DNA of 64,000 nt from JACJWR01 sp964547485. GTDB lineage: Bacteria; Actinomycetota; Actinomycetes; S36-B12; UBA10799. Under the pieces are notes generated by a model, which worked only from the letters and a program-made list of their open reading frames with translations, had not been told where the DNA came from and did no database searches. How positions within the stretch are numbered: position 1 is the first letter of the stretch; the number at the start of each line of letters is the position of its first letter. Positions 42,979 to 50,526 of the stretch are shown one piece after another. Location: the NCBI GenBank assembly GCA_964547485.1, contig CAZJNU010000005.1, forward strand, positions 1 through 64,000. Direction: 5' to 3'. A program made the position numbers and the translations under genes.

Positions 42979-44712
42979 CTACGAGTCTTCGTCACCCTGG
43001 CGCGCAGCGGCGGTCAGTGGACGCCCGGGTGACTGCGGCCCGGCCTGCTCGACCGGTAGTGGCGCCCGCATACTGACCACTCCCTGGTGGAAACTCTTGT
43101 GCCAATCGAGCCCGGTGGCCACCAGCAGCCGAAGGATGGCCGGATTGTCGGTGAGCACAGAGGCCACCACCTCACTGAAACCGAGTCGCTCGGCAAGTTC
43201 GATCAAGTGCCTCAGAAGCCGACTGCCGACGCCGCGGCCGTGGAACGCGTCCTCGACGATGAGCGCCACCTCGGCGGCCTGGTCGTCGGTGTCCCCCTCG
43301 TCCGAAGTGTCCGGGAAGACGTTGCCCAGGCCGATGATTGCACCCTCCTCGTTCATCACCACGAGGGTCGCGCCGCGGTGGCCGCCGGACAACCACCGCA
43401 GTTGGACACCCCGCCACTCATTGACCGACGTGAAGTAGCGCTGGTATCGGCTCAACTCTGAACATCGATCGTGCATCTCGGCAACCGCGTCGGCGTCCTC
43501 CGGGCGAGCCAGCCTGATCCAGACCGTGCCGCCACCCCGCAGCGGTTCGACCCATCCCAACGCGTCGGCGTCCCCTTCCGCGCTGGAGATTGCAGCGGCA
43601 AGTCTCAGCAGTGCAGAGGCCCGCGTCTTCTCCGCCCGGGCAAAGGGTGCCCACTGACGATGCAGTACCACGTGCTGGTCCGGTGTCCACTGCAACCTGA
43701 GCACTTCCGCGGAGTCGTCGTCGCCTTCGGTGGCGGACGTGACTTCGAACTGATCGGCCTCGACCAGTCTCGCTGCCATCAAGGCCGCTGAGCCTGGGTT
43801 TGTCACCAGTTCGCTACTCATGTCGAGCACTCGCGTCGGCAGGTCGACATCGTCGTCGTCAGCGCCCTGGGTCACGTAACCGTTCGAGCCGACCGCCATC
43901 GCGGCCGCAAGGAGTGACTCACTGGTGACCCCGGCCGGTACGGTCAAGGCGAGGTCAACGGTGCGGGTGCCGCCGTCACTGCCGAGCACCCAGCTGCCGA
44001 CCAGGTAGACGTGCAGCATGCTCAATACCCGGAGCAATCGGGCCATCCCGCCGGGTACGTCGGGGATGTCGATTCGCAGTCGCCATGGGGACCGGGCCTC
44101 GTGCTCGGCCCGCAGCGCGAACTCGGCAGGAGCGATGGACGCTCCCAGCCGCGACATCAAGGCGTTCCAGTTCGCCTGGCTCGGCTGCCGCTCAACCACC
44201 GGATCCACCATCGCCAAACCGACTGACAGGGCCAATGCGAAGTGCACGAAGGCGTCGTCGTCAACAGCGTCGTCGATGCCGCCAGCTTGGCGGGTCTGCT
44301 CGGTGACCTTCTTCGTGTTGGCCCACCGACGCTGGATCCGGTCAGCCTCGAGGGCTCGCACCTCACCATCTTGATGAGCCCTCGTCAGCGCCTCCAACTC
44401 CAACAGGTTCCAGCTGCGCTCCGGGGCGGCGAAGATCTCCGAGACGGCGTTGAGGAGCACCGACAGTGGTGGTTCCGCCGTCGGCTCCGCCGCAGCTGAG
44501 GCCAACCGATCGGCGGCTTCGGAGGTGACCTTCGCCGCCATCACCTGCGCAAAGAGTTGGGTCCGACCGCCGGTCAGCCGCTTCACCGTGCGGGCTGGCA
44601 CGTGTGCCTTCTCTGCCACCATCGCTAGCTTGGTGCCGCCGTAGCCCCTCTCGGCAAACAATTCCGCCGCGGCATCGAGGATCCGTTGACGGAGTTCGTC
44701 CTCGCTGACCAT
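42979..44712 (-). CDS. TetR-ACT-GNAT fusion protein
   Basis: A 577-aa fusion. Residues about 1-60 are a TetR-type helix-turn-helix (RQRILDAAAELFAERGYGGTKLAMVAEKAHVPARTVKRL, a family pattern quoted in outline). About 60-205 are TetR-like helices. About 211-285 form an ACT-like domain (DIPDVPGGMARLLRVLSML), normally an amino-acid-binding regulatory unit. About 405-540 are a GNAT acetyltransferase with the acetyl-CoA loop HGRGVGSRLL. It could couple metabolite sensing to acetylation and gene control. ATG 44712 has GGGAGGACAG upstream. It is divergent from plsC. Confidence 0.85.
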   Translation of the reverse strand: MVSEDELRQRILDAAAELFAERGYGGTKLAMVAEKAHVPARTVKRLTGGRTQLFAQVMAAKVTSEAADRLASAAAEPTAEPPLSVLLNAVSEIFAAPERSWNLLELEALTRAHQDGEVRALEADRIQRRWANTKKVTEQTRQAGGIDDAVDDDAFVHFALALSVGLAMVDPVVERQPSQANWNALMSRLGASIAPAEFALRAEHEARSPWRLRIDIPDVPGGMARLLRVLSMLHVYLVGSWVLGSDGGTRTVDLALTVPAGVTSESLLAAAMAVGSNGYVTQGADDDDVDLPTRVLDMSSELVTNPGSAALMAARLVEADQFEVTSATEGDDDSAEVLRLQWTPDQHVVLHRQWAPFARAEKTRASALLRLAAAISSAEGDADALGWVEPLRGGGTVWIRLARPEDADAVAEMHDRCSELSRYQRYFTSVNEWRGVQLRWLSGGHRGATLVVMNEEGAIIGLGNVFPDTSDEGDTDDQAAEVALIVEDAFHGRGVGSRLLRHLIELAERLGFSEVVASVLTDNPAILRLLVATGLDWHKSFHQGVVSMRAPLPVEQAGPQSPGRPLTAAARQGDEDS

Positions 44713-44867
44713 CTGTCCTCCCGGAATCACGAACTCGGTCCAGGCCCGCAGCAGTGTCGCTGTCCCCCACTTGTGGTACCCATGCTAGCGGGGAACCCGA
44801 GGTCGGCTTGGCGTCCACCGCTGCCTCCTCGCTCCACCGCCACGGCCCGTCGCTATACCCTCGGCAG

Positions 44868-45593
44868 GTGCAGGTACTCGGTTCGGTGATCTTCTGGCTG
44901 TTTGTCCTGCTCACGTCGCTGCTCCTTTTCCCGCTGGCCGTCGTGCTCTGGTTGGTGACCTTGCCGTTTGGACCGCGGCGGGTGCTACTGCATCGCTTCA
45001 CCTGCTTCTGGGCGTCGTTATACACCTGGTGCAATCCGCTCTGGCGGATCCGGATCGAAGGGAAGGCCAACATTGTCCGAGGACGGGAATACGTGCTGGT
45101 CGCCAACCACCTGTCCATCGTGGACATCCTCGTGCTCTTCCGGCTGTTCGAGGATTTCAAGTGGGTGTCCAAGGCCGAGGTCTTCCGCGCTCCCCTGATC
45201 GGTTGGAACATGTGGCTCAACGGCTACGTCCCGGTGCGTCGGGGCCAGCGTGCCAGCGTGCTGGAAATGATGGACTCATGCCGTCGCGCCCTGCGCACGG
45301 GATCGTCGCTGATGATTTTCCCGGAGGGCACCTGGTCAGTGGATGGGAAGCTTCGCCCCTTCAAACCGGGGGCGTTTGAACTCGCTCACGAGGAAGGGGT
45401 GGCAATAGTTCCGATGGTGATCCGTGGTTCGGGCGACGCCATGCCCGCCACTGGCTTCACCATTCGAGGACGATGTCAGATCTCCGTCACAGTCCTGCCG
45501 GAAGTCCCAGTCACGACCGTTGAGTCGATGACACCGACCGACTTGGCTGCGGTGGTTCGCGAGCTCATCGCAAGTGAGCAACAACGGCGCTGA
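44868..45593 (+). CDS. 1-acyl-glycerol-3-phosphate acyltransferase (PlsC-like)
   Basis: A 241-aa membrane acyltransferase. One or two N-terminal helices (FWLFVLLTSLLLFPLAVVLW) precede the catalytic NHLSIVDILVLF (H-x4-D, about residue 73) and the substrate motif FPEGTWSVDG. It acylates lysophosphatidate or a related lysophospholipid. A TACCCT -10 at 44856-44861 lies 6 nt before the GTG at 44868, so the transcript is probably leaderless. It is divergent from the TetR-ACT-GNAT gene. Confidence 0.9.
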   Translation: MQVLGSVIFWLFVLLTSLLLFPLAVVLWLVTLPFGPRRVLLHRFTCFWASLYTWCNPLWRIRIEGKANIVRGREYVLVANHLSIVDILVLFRLFEDFKWVSKAEVFRAPLIGWNMWLNGYVPVRRGQRASVLEMMDSCRRALRTGSSLMIFPEGTWSVDGKLRPFKPGAFELAHEEGVAIVPMVIRGSGDAMPATGFTIRGRCQISVTVLPEVPVTTVESMTPTDLAAVVRELIASEQQRR

Positions 45594-45697
45594 CCACTAC
45601 CCCGTGAAAATTCCCCGCCCGGTTTGCGCTCGGGCGCCCACTGCTGCGAAGGTCAGCGGATCCGAGTCCTTCGGGTACAGCCAACGGAGGCTCTGCA

Positions 45698-47758
45698 ATG
45701 TCGAAACGCCTGTTACCTGTCACGGTCATGTGCCTGGCCATTGCCGCACCGGTGGCGGTTGCCGCCCCGGCCGCGGCCGCTCCGTCCACAGCCGCTCCGT
45801 CCGCGTCGCGAATCGCGAACGTCTCACCGGCCTTGGCCACCATCTCACTGCAGGTGACCACCGTGAACGACGCCGGACCGGGCTCCCTGCGGCAAGCCAT
45901 CCTGGACGCCAACCTACTTCCGATCGGTACCACCGCCGCGATTGATTTCACCGTCGCCGGCACGATCACGCTGGCCGCTGACCTGCCCGAAATCAGTAGC
46001 CGAGTCATCATCGATGGGACCTCTGCGCCGGGCTACTTACCGGGCGGCGCCCCAGTCGTGACCCTCGACTGCGCCAGCCACCAGGGTCTACGGTTCGCAT
46101 CAGGATCAGACGACTCCAGCGTGCTGGGCCTGGCCGTGGGAAACGCCGGCGGTAACGGAGTAACCATCAGCGCGAATCGGGTCACGTTGAACAGCAACTA
46201 CATCGGCGTGACTCCTGCCGGTGCTGCGTTCGGCAACGAGGGCGACGGCGTCTACCTGGCACCTGACTCCCACCACAACGTGATTGGGCTGAATGCCGCC
46301 GGGGCCTCTGGCGCCCTGTCGAATCTCATCTCCGGGAACCGGGGCGCGGGCCTGAGGATGGTGCGATCGTCCAATAACACCGTCGTGTCCAACCGGATCG
46401 GCACCAACGCAGCTGGTTCCGCCGCCATTCCCAATCTGCACGGCGGAATCGAGATGACTTCCGGGTCGGACCGCAACCAGATCGGAGGCACGCTGTTCGT
46501 CGACTCCAACACCGGGATCGCGAACAACCCCACCGGTACAAAAGGTACGGTCCCGGAGGTCTACGTCGTACCGCCGCTGGGGAACCTGGTGTCAGGCAAC
46601 GCGCGCCACGGCATCCTGATCACTGGCCAGTCCCGATTAAACATGCTGAACGGCAACTTCGTCGGCACCACGGCCGATGGCGACGCGGCGATCGGCAATG
46701 GCCTGGACGGTGTGAATATCACCAACTCCGATCGGAACACCCTGCAGGGATGCAAGTTCAACAACAATCCGTTCGTCTACTACAACGTGGTCAGCGGCAA
46801 CGGCAGGAACGGCCTACGGATCAGCAACTCCGACAACGTTGTGGTGCAGGCGAACTTCTTCGGGGTCGGCGCAAACAACACCACCATCGTGGCGAACAGG
46901 CTCGACGGCATCTTGGTCGACGGGACCTCCACGAACGTTCAGGTCGGCGGTGTGATCCCGCTTGGAAACGTCGTGTCAGGCAACGACAGGAACGGCATAG
47001 AGGTCCGCGACAAGGTGAGCGGTTTCATCACGTTCAACACCTTCGGCGGGTTGTTGGCCTTCAAGGGGGCGGCCCCGAACCGGCGCGCCGGACTGCTCGT
47101 CACATCGACGGGCGGCAACAACCTGGCGCGCACCAATGTGTTCTCCGGCAATACCGGAAATGGCATCGAGCTCTCCGGCCGGGCCACTGGTGTCACGGTC
47201 GACCCGAACATCGTCGGCCTGACCACCAATGGCCGGACGAAGTTGCCGAACGGCGGCCACGGCCTGGTGATCGGCGGCAGCGCGCACCACAACACAATCG
47301 GTGGCACCCGGCGCTCGGTGATCCCGCAGAATCTGTTCTCCGGCAATTCCGGCTACGGCATCGCGATCGTCGATTCCGCCCACGACAACCAGGTACTCGA
47401 CACCTACATCGGCACGGCCGTGTTCGGGGTGAGTCGGTTGAGCAACGGTCGAGGCGGAGTGTTGCTCGCCGGGCAAGCCCATGACAACACGATCGGATCG
47501 TCGGTCAGTCAGGCCCGGGTCGGGCAGAGTCGGGCCGAAAAGGTCGGGACTCGTGGCGAGATCCGGACGCCGTCGAATCTGATCAGTGGCAACAATGGGT
47601 TCGGCGTCGGACTTGGCAGAGGGACCCACGGAAACCTGGTCGTGAACAACTACGTCGGCCTCGATCGCTTCGGTCGGCGGTTACCCAACGTCGGCCCGGC
47701 TATCATCAACGCCGGCGTCGGCAACACCCTGCTGAGCAACTCCGTGTCGCCAACCTGA
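45698..47758 (+). CDS. Secreted right-handed beta-helix protein
   Basis: A 686-aa protein with a signal peptide (MSKRLLPVTVMCLAIAAPVA, cleaved near AAAAPS). Near residue 55 comes VNDAGPGSLRQAILDAN, the CSLREAI-like head of polymorphic/parallel-beta-helix proteins. The rest is dozens of turns with recurring NLISGN, GNGVTISA, NTIGGT, NYIGV motifs, typical of right-handed beta-helix and fibronectin/adhesin-like surface proteins. It may bind polysaccharide or surfaces; no enzymatic residues are obvious. AACGGAGG lies about 8 nt upstream of the ATG. It ends 6 bp before the convergent photolyase gene. Confidence 0.82.
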   Translation: MSKRLLPVTVMCLAIAAPVAVAAPAAAAPSTAAPSASRIANVSPALATISLQVTTVNDAGPGSLRQAILDANLLPIGTTAAIDFTVAGTITLAADLPEISSRVIIDGTSAPGYLPGGAPVVTLDCASHQGLRFASGSDDSSVLGLAVGNAGGNGVTISANRVTLNSNYIGVTPAGAAFGNEGDGVYLAPDSHHNVIGLNAAGASGALSNLISGNRGAGLRMVRSSNNTVVSNRIGTNAAGSAAIPNLHGGIEMTSGSDRNQIGGTLFVDSNTGIANNPTGTKGTVPEVYVVPPLGNLVSGNARHGILITGQSRLNMLNGNFVGTTADGDAAIGNGLDGVNITNSDRNTLQGCKFNNNPFVYYNVVSGNGRNGLRISNSDNVVVQANFFGVGANNTTIVANRLDGILVDGTSTNVQVGGVIPLGNVVSGNDRNGIEVRDKVSGFITFNTFGGLLAFKGAAPNRRAGLLVTSTGGNNLARTNVFSGNTGNGIELSGRATGVTVDPNIVGLTTNGRTKLPNGGHGLVIGGSAHHNTIGGTRRSVIPQNLFSGNSGYGIAIVDSAHDNQVLDTYIGTAVFGVSRLSNGRGGVLLAGQAHDNTIGSSVSQARVGQSRAEKVGTRGEIRTPSNLISGNNGFGVGLGRGTHGNLVVNNYVGLDRFGRRLPNVGPAIINAGVGNTLLSNSVSPT

Positions 47759-47764
47759 ATCTCA

Positions 47765-49240
47765 TCAGGGCGCCGCGGAACCCCGGTCGGCCTCCTGACG
47801 GAGGAGTGCCTCGAGGTCGGCCAACCGCTTCAGTCCGCTGAGTGGCTGGGCCAGCCGCCGGTTCGTGTCGAGCCGCTCGCGGTTGCGATGAAGGAATGCC
47901 CAGTAGCCCGCGGTGAAGGGACAGGCGTCGGCCCCGACTCTCGTCTTCGGGGTGTAGCGACAGCCGGAGCAGTAGTCGCTCATCCGGTTGATGTAAGCAC
48001 CACCGGCGGCATAAGGCTTCGTCGCCATGATTCCGCCGTCGGCATACTGCGACATCCCGATCACATTGGGGACCATCACCCAGTCGTAACCGTCGACGAA
48101 GGCGCGGTGGAACCAGTCCGTGACCTGGGTCGGTTCCCAACCACGCTGCATGGCGTAGTTTCCCAGCACCATCAGCCGCGGGATGTGGTGGACCCAACCA
48201 TTGTCGCGGACGTCGGCCAGGGTTCCCGCCAGGCAGGCTGCGTCGACAGAGTCCGCATCGAGCTCAGCGAACCCGTTGGGCACCGGCTCCGTTGCCTGCA
48301 ACTCATTGTTGTGTCGATACGACGCCGGGAGATGCCAGTACAGGTGCCAGACAAAGTCGCGCCAGCCGATCACCTGCCGAATGAATCCTTCCACCGACCC
48401 CAGCGGCGCCTTGCCTTGTCGGTAGGCGTCCTCGGCCCTGGTCACCACCTCAATCGGATCCAGCAGGCCAAGGTTCATCGACGCTGACAGGAGCGAGTGC
48501 GCCATCCAGGGATCACCAGCCAGCATCGCGTCCTCGTGCGGACCGAACTTGGGCAGGCGGTGGGCGACGAAGTCGTCAAGCAGGCCGAGCGCCTCGCTCC
48601 GGGTGGCGGCGAAACGTCGCGGGCCATCCGAGCCGAGGAAGGTGACCTGGCCATCCCGCTGCCACCGATCGAGGTCTGCTCGCACCTGCTGGTCGATTGC
48701 GTCCTCCAGCGGCCATCGCGGTTCCGCCACCCCCAGGGTTGCCGAGCGAGGCGGTGGCTGGCGGTTGTCGACGTCGAAGTTCCAGCGGTCACCGGCCGGT
48801 TCGTCACCGTCCATCAGTACCCGCAGCCGACGGCGCGAGTCGCGGTAGAAGTCCTCCATCAGCAGTCGACGGCCGCCGCGGGAGCGCACCCAGCGCTCGA
48901 AGTCGTCCGAGGACGTCGCAAAGCCCCGCGCCGGCAGGACTTCGATACCGCCACGGTCGAGCACAAATTGCATGGCCGACCGCGAAGTCGGGTGACAGAC
49001 GCTGAGCCGCTCGTCGCTTCTGTCGAGCGCCTCTGCATAACTTTCGACCTGAACGTAGGAGCACTGCTCCCCCAACTCAGCCGCCCGATGGCGCATGGCC
49101 GAAAGCACGAGGTGCGCCTTCGCGCGATGGAAACGGCGGCGGGCCAAGACCCCCCGAGCCTCGATCATCAGCACGGGTTGGGCCACGTAGTCCAGGAAAT
49201 GCGGGCCGAGCTGATCTCCGAACAGCCAGCGTCTCGCCAC
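47765..49240 (-). CDS. Iron-sulfur cryptochrome/photolyase (PhrB-like)
   Basis: A 491-aa protein of the FeS-BCP group (deoxyribodipyrimidine photolyase-related), which repairs (6-4) photoproducts in Agrobacterium PhrB. The N-terminus (RRWLFGDQLGPHFLD) is the family start. Cluster cysteines are visible in YCSGCRYTPKTRVG and ADACPFTAGYW; the fourth is earlier. VIGWRDFVWHLYW and HHIPRLMVLGNYAM belong to the FAD pocket. It starts with a GTG preceded by GAGGG. It is a common gene in surface-dwelling bacteria exposed to light. Confidence 0.93.
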   Translation of the reverse strand: MARRWLFGDQLGPHFLDYVAQPVLMIEARGVLARRRFHRAKAHLVLSAMRHRAAELGEQCSYVQVESYAEALDRSDERLSVCHPTSRSAMQFVLDRGGIEVLPARGFATSSDDFERWVRSRGGRRLLMEDFYRDSRRRLRVLMDGDEPAGDRWNFDVDNRQPPPRSATLGVAEPRWPLEDAIDQQVRADLDRWQRDGQVTFLGSDGPRRFAATRSEALGLLDDFVAHRLPKFGPHEDAMLAGDPWMAHSLLSASMNLGLLDPIEVVTRAEDAYRQGKAPLGSVEGFIRQVIGWRDFVWHLYWHLPASYRHNNELQATEPVPNGFAELDADSVDAACLAGTLADVRDNGWVHHIPRLMVLGNYAMQRGWEPTQVTDWFHRAFVDGYDWVMVPNVIGMSQYADGGIMATKPYAAGGAYINRMSDYCSGCRYTPKTRVGADACPFTAGYWAFLHRNRERLDTNRRLAQPLSGLKRLADLEALLRQEADRGSAAP

Positions 49241-49338
49241 CCCCTCAGTGAAGCGTATGAGTCAGCACTTGGCGACAGATCGAACCGCGGAGACCTCCCG
49301 TACGCTGGTGTCGGCCGACCAATTCGAAGGAACCAAGG

Positions 49339-49691
49339 ATGGGAACTGCGATGGCGAACGTCCACTTCACGGTCACCCGTGACATGCCGTTGCCTGCCGC
49401 TGACGTGTTCGCCGAGCTGATCAACTGGCAAGGCCACGCCGACTGGGTGCCACTGACTCGGGTGAAGATGCTGTCTGGCGATGGTGGTCCAGGGAGATCG
49501 GGCCAGTGCTCACCGGCCTCGTCCAGCTATCCGTGACAGCAACCACCGAGACCACGTCCCGGCTCGATTGGGTCGAGGATGTTCGTGTTCCCGGCATCCC
49601 CCAGTTTCTGGCCAAGCCCGTCGCAGCAGCCGCCCGCAAGGGATTCCAGACGTCAATTGCGCGCCTGACGGGGCTCCTATCGGCAAAGTGA
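49339..49691 (+). pseudogene. SRPBCC-family gene with internal deletion
   Basis: The start (MANVHFTVTRDMPLPAADVF to VKMLSGDGG) and the end (GPVLTGLVQLSV to TSIARLTGLLSAK) both look like an SRPBCC/polyketide-cyclase-like protein of about 145 aa. They are in different frames and the middle, about 50-60 residues, is missing. The junction is near 49490-49505. The first frame runs into a TGA at 49534. It is probably a deletion-frameshift pseudogene; an assembly error is possible. Confidence 0.7.
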
Positions 49692-49748
49692 CGCCTGGGG
49701 AGCCCGTTCGTCACGGGCCGAGTTGTGCCTCAGCGAGGCCCCGTCGAT

Positions 49749-49764
49749 ATACCCCCCCTAGTAT
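49749..49764 (+). promoter_or_regulatory. Candidate CsoR/CstR-type operator, copy 1
   Basis: ATACCCCCCCTAGTAT: terminal ATAC/GTAT inverted ends around a seven-C tract, the shape of CsoR-family operators. It precedes the Cys-rich/CsoR-like operon. Confidence 0.6.
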
Positions 49765-49768
49765 TTGG

Positions 49769-49784
49769 ATACCCCCCCTGGTAT
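49769..49784 (+). promoter_or_regulatory. Candidate CsoR/CstR-type operator, copy 2
   Basis: ATACCCCCCCTGGTAT, 15 of 16 bases like copy 1 and starting exactly 20 bp later, about two helical turns, so two tetramers could sit on one face. Its right end runs into TATTCT (49782-49787), a possible -10 box. Confidence 0.6.
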
Positions 49785-49821
49785 TCTAAGACAACGAAAT
49801 CGACGAGGGAGACCATTCGCA

Positions 49822-49941
49822 ATGTGCAGTCCCGCCATCTGCCATCAGTGCAACAAAATCACCTACTCCGGTTGCGGTATGCATGTGGAGCAACTGTTCG
49901 CCATGTTCCCGAAGGAAAACCTCTGTGACTGCCGTCGGTGA
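49822..49941 (+). CDS. Small six-cysteine protein, copy 1
   Basis: A 39-aa protein in a frame too short for routine calling. Cys 2, 7, 10, 18, 35 and 37 and His 21 occupy the same positions as in the 54-aa paralogue at 50310-50474; the shared core is YxGCGxHV. I recall similar short actinobacterial proteins annotated as hypothetical. It may bind zinc or another metal, or carry sulfane sulfur. ATG 49822 is preceded by GAGGGAGA. The CsoR-like gene starts inside its last codons (17-nt overlap). Confidence 0.72.
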   Translation: MCSPAICHQCNKITYSGCGMHVEQLFAMFPKENLCDCRR

Positions 49942-50239
49942 CCCCGCATCTACGCCGGCAGGAACTGCTGTCGGGAGAGTCGCGCCGGACGCGGACACCA
50001 CAAGAATCCTGAACCGGCTACGCCGCGCACAGGGCCAACTTGGCGGTGTCATCCGAATGATCGAGGAGGGCCAGACCTGCAGGAACGTGGTCCCGCAGGT
50101 GGCCGCAGTCTCCAAGGCGCTGGACAAGGCAGGATTCGCGATCATCGCCGGTGGGCTTCGGGACTGCACCAATAGCCCCGACCCACAAGCGGCCGCCGAA
50201 CTGGCCGACTTGGAGAAGCTCTTCCTCTCGCTTTCCTAG
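49925..50239 (+). CDS. CsoR-family repressor lacking the copper-ligand His (CstR-like)
   Basis: A 104-aa all-helical regulator. Cys52 (EGQTCRNVV) and Cys81 (GLRDC) have the 29-residue spacing of the CsoR Cys36-Cys65 pair, but the position of CsoR His61 is Gly77 (AGGLRDC). Loss of that His with both cysteines kept is the pattern of CstR, which senses persulfides by forming inter-subunit di- and trisulfides. It probably represses its own operon through the ATACCCC boxes at 49749-49784. GTG 49925 has AAGGAA about 8 nt upstream and overlaps the small Cys-rich gene. Confidence 0.83.
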   Translation: MTAVGDPASTPAGTAVGRVAPDADTTRILNRLRRAQGQLGGVIRMIEEGQTCRNVVPQVAAVSKALDKAGFAIIAGGLRDCTNSPDPQAAAELADLEKLFLSLS

Positions 50240-50240
50240 C

Positions 50241-50294
<54 letters not shown>

Positions 50295-50309
50295 AAGGAG
50301 CAGACCAGT

Positions 50310-50474
50310 ATGTGCAGACCAGCGAACTGCAGGACGTGCAACAAGGCCACCTATGCCGGCTGCGGCCAGCACGTCAACGATGTGATGCGCGGCGTCCCGA
50401 GCCGTGAGCGCTGCAAGTGCAACGACGGAAAGCCGGCCAAGCGGACCCTGTTCGGTTGGGGCTCCAAGAAGTAG
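50310..50474 (+). CDS. Small six-cysteine protein, copy 2
   Basis: A 54-aa protein with the same Cys 2, 7, 10, 18, 35, 37 and His 21 layout as copy 1, plus a basic tail (DGKPAKRTLFGWGSKK). AAGGAG lies 9 nt before the ATG. It sits between the microsatellite and the CoA-disulfide reductase/rhodanese gene, so it is very likely in the same operon. Confidence 0.8.
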   Translation: MCRPANCRTCNKATYAGCGQHVNDVMRGVPSRERCKCNDGKPAKRTLFGWGSKK

Positions 50475-50526
50475 CCGACCAGTGCAGGTCGATTCGCGGG
50501 CAGCAGGACACCAGGAAGGACTGGCA

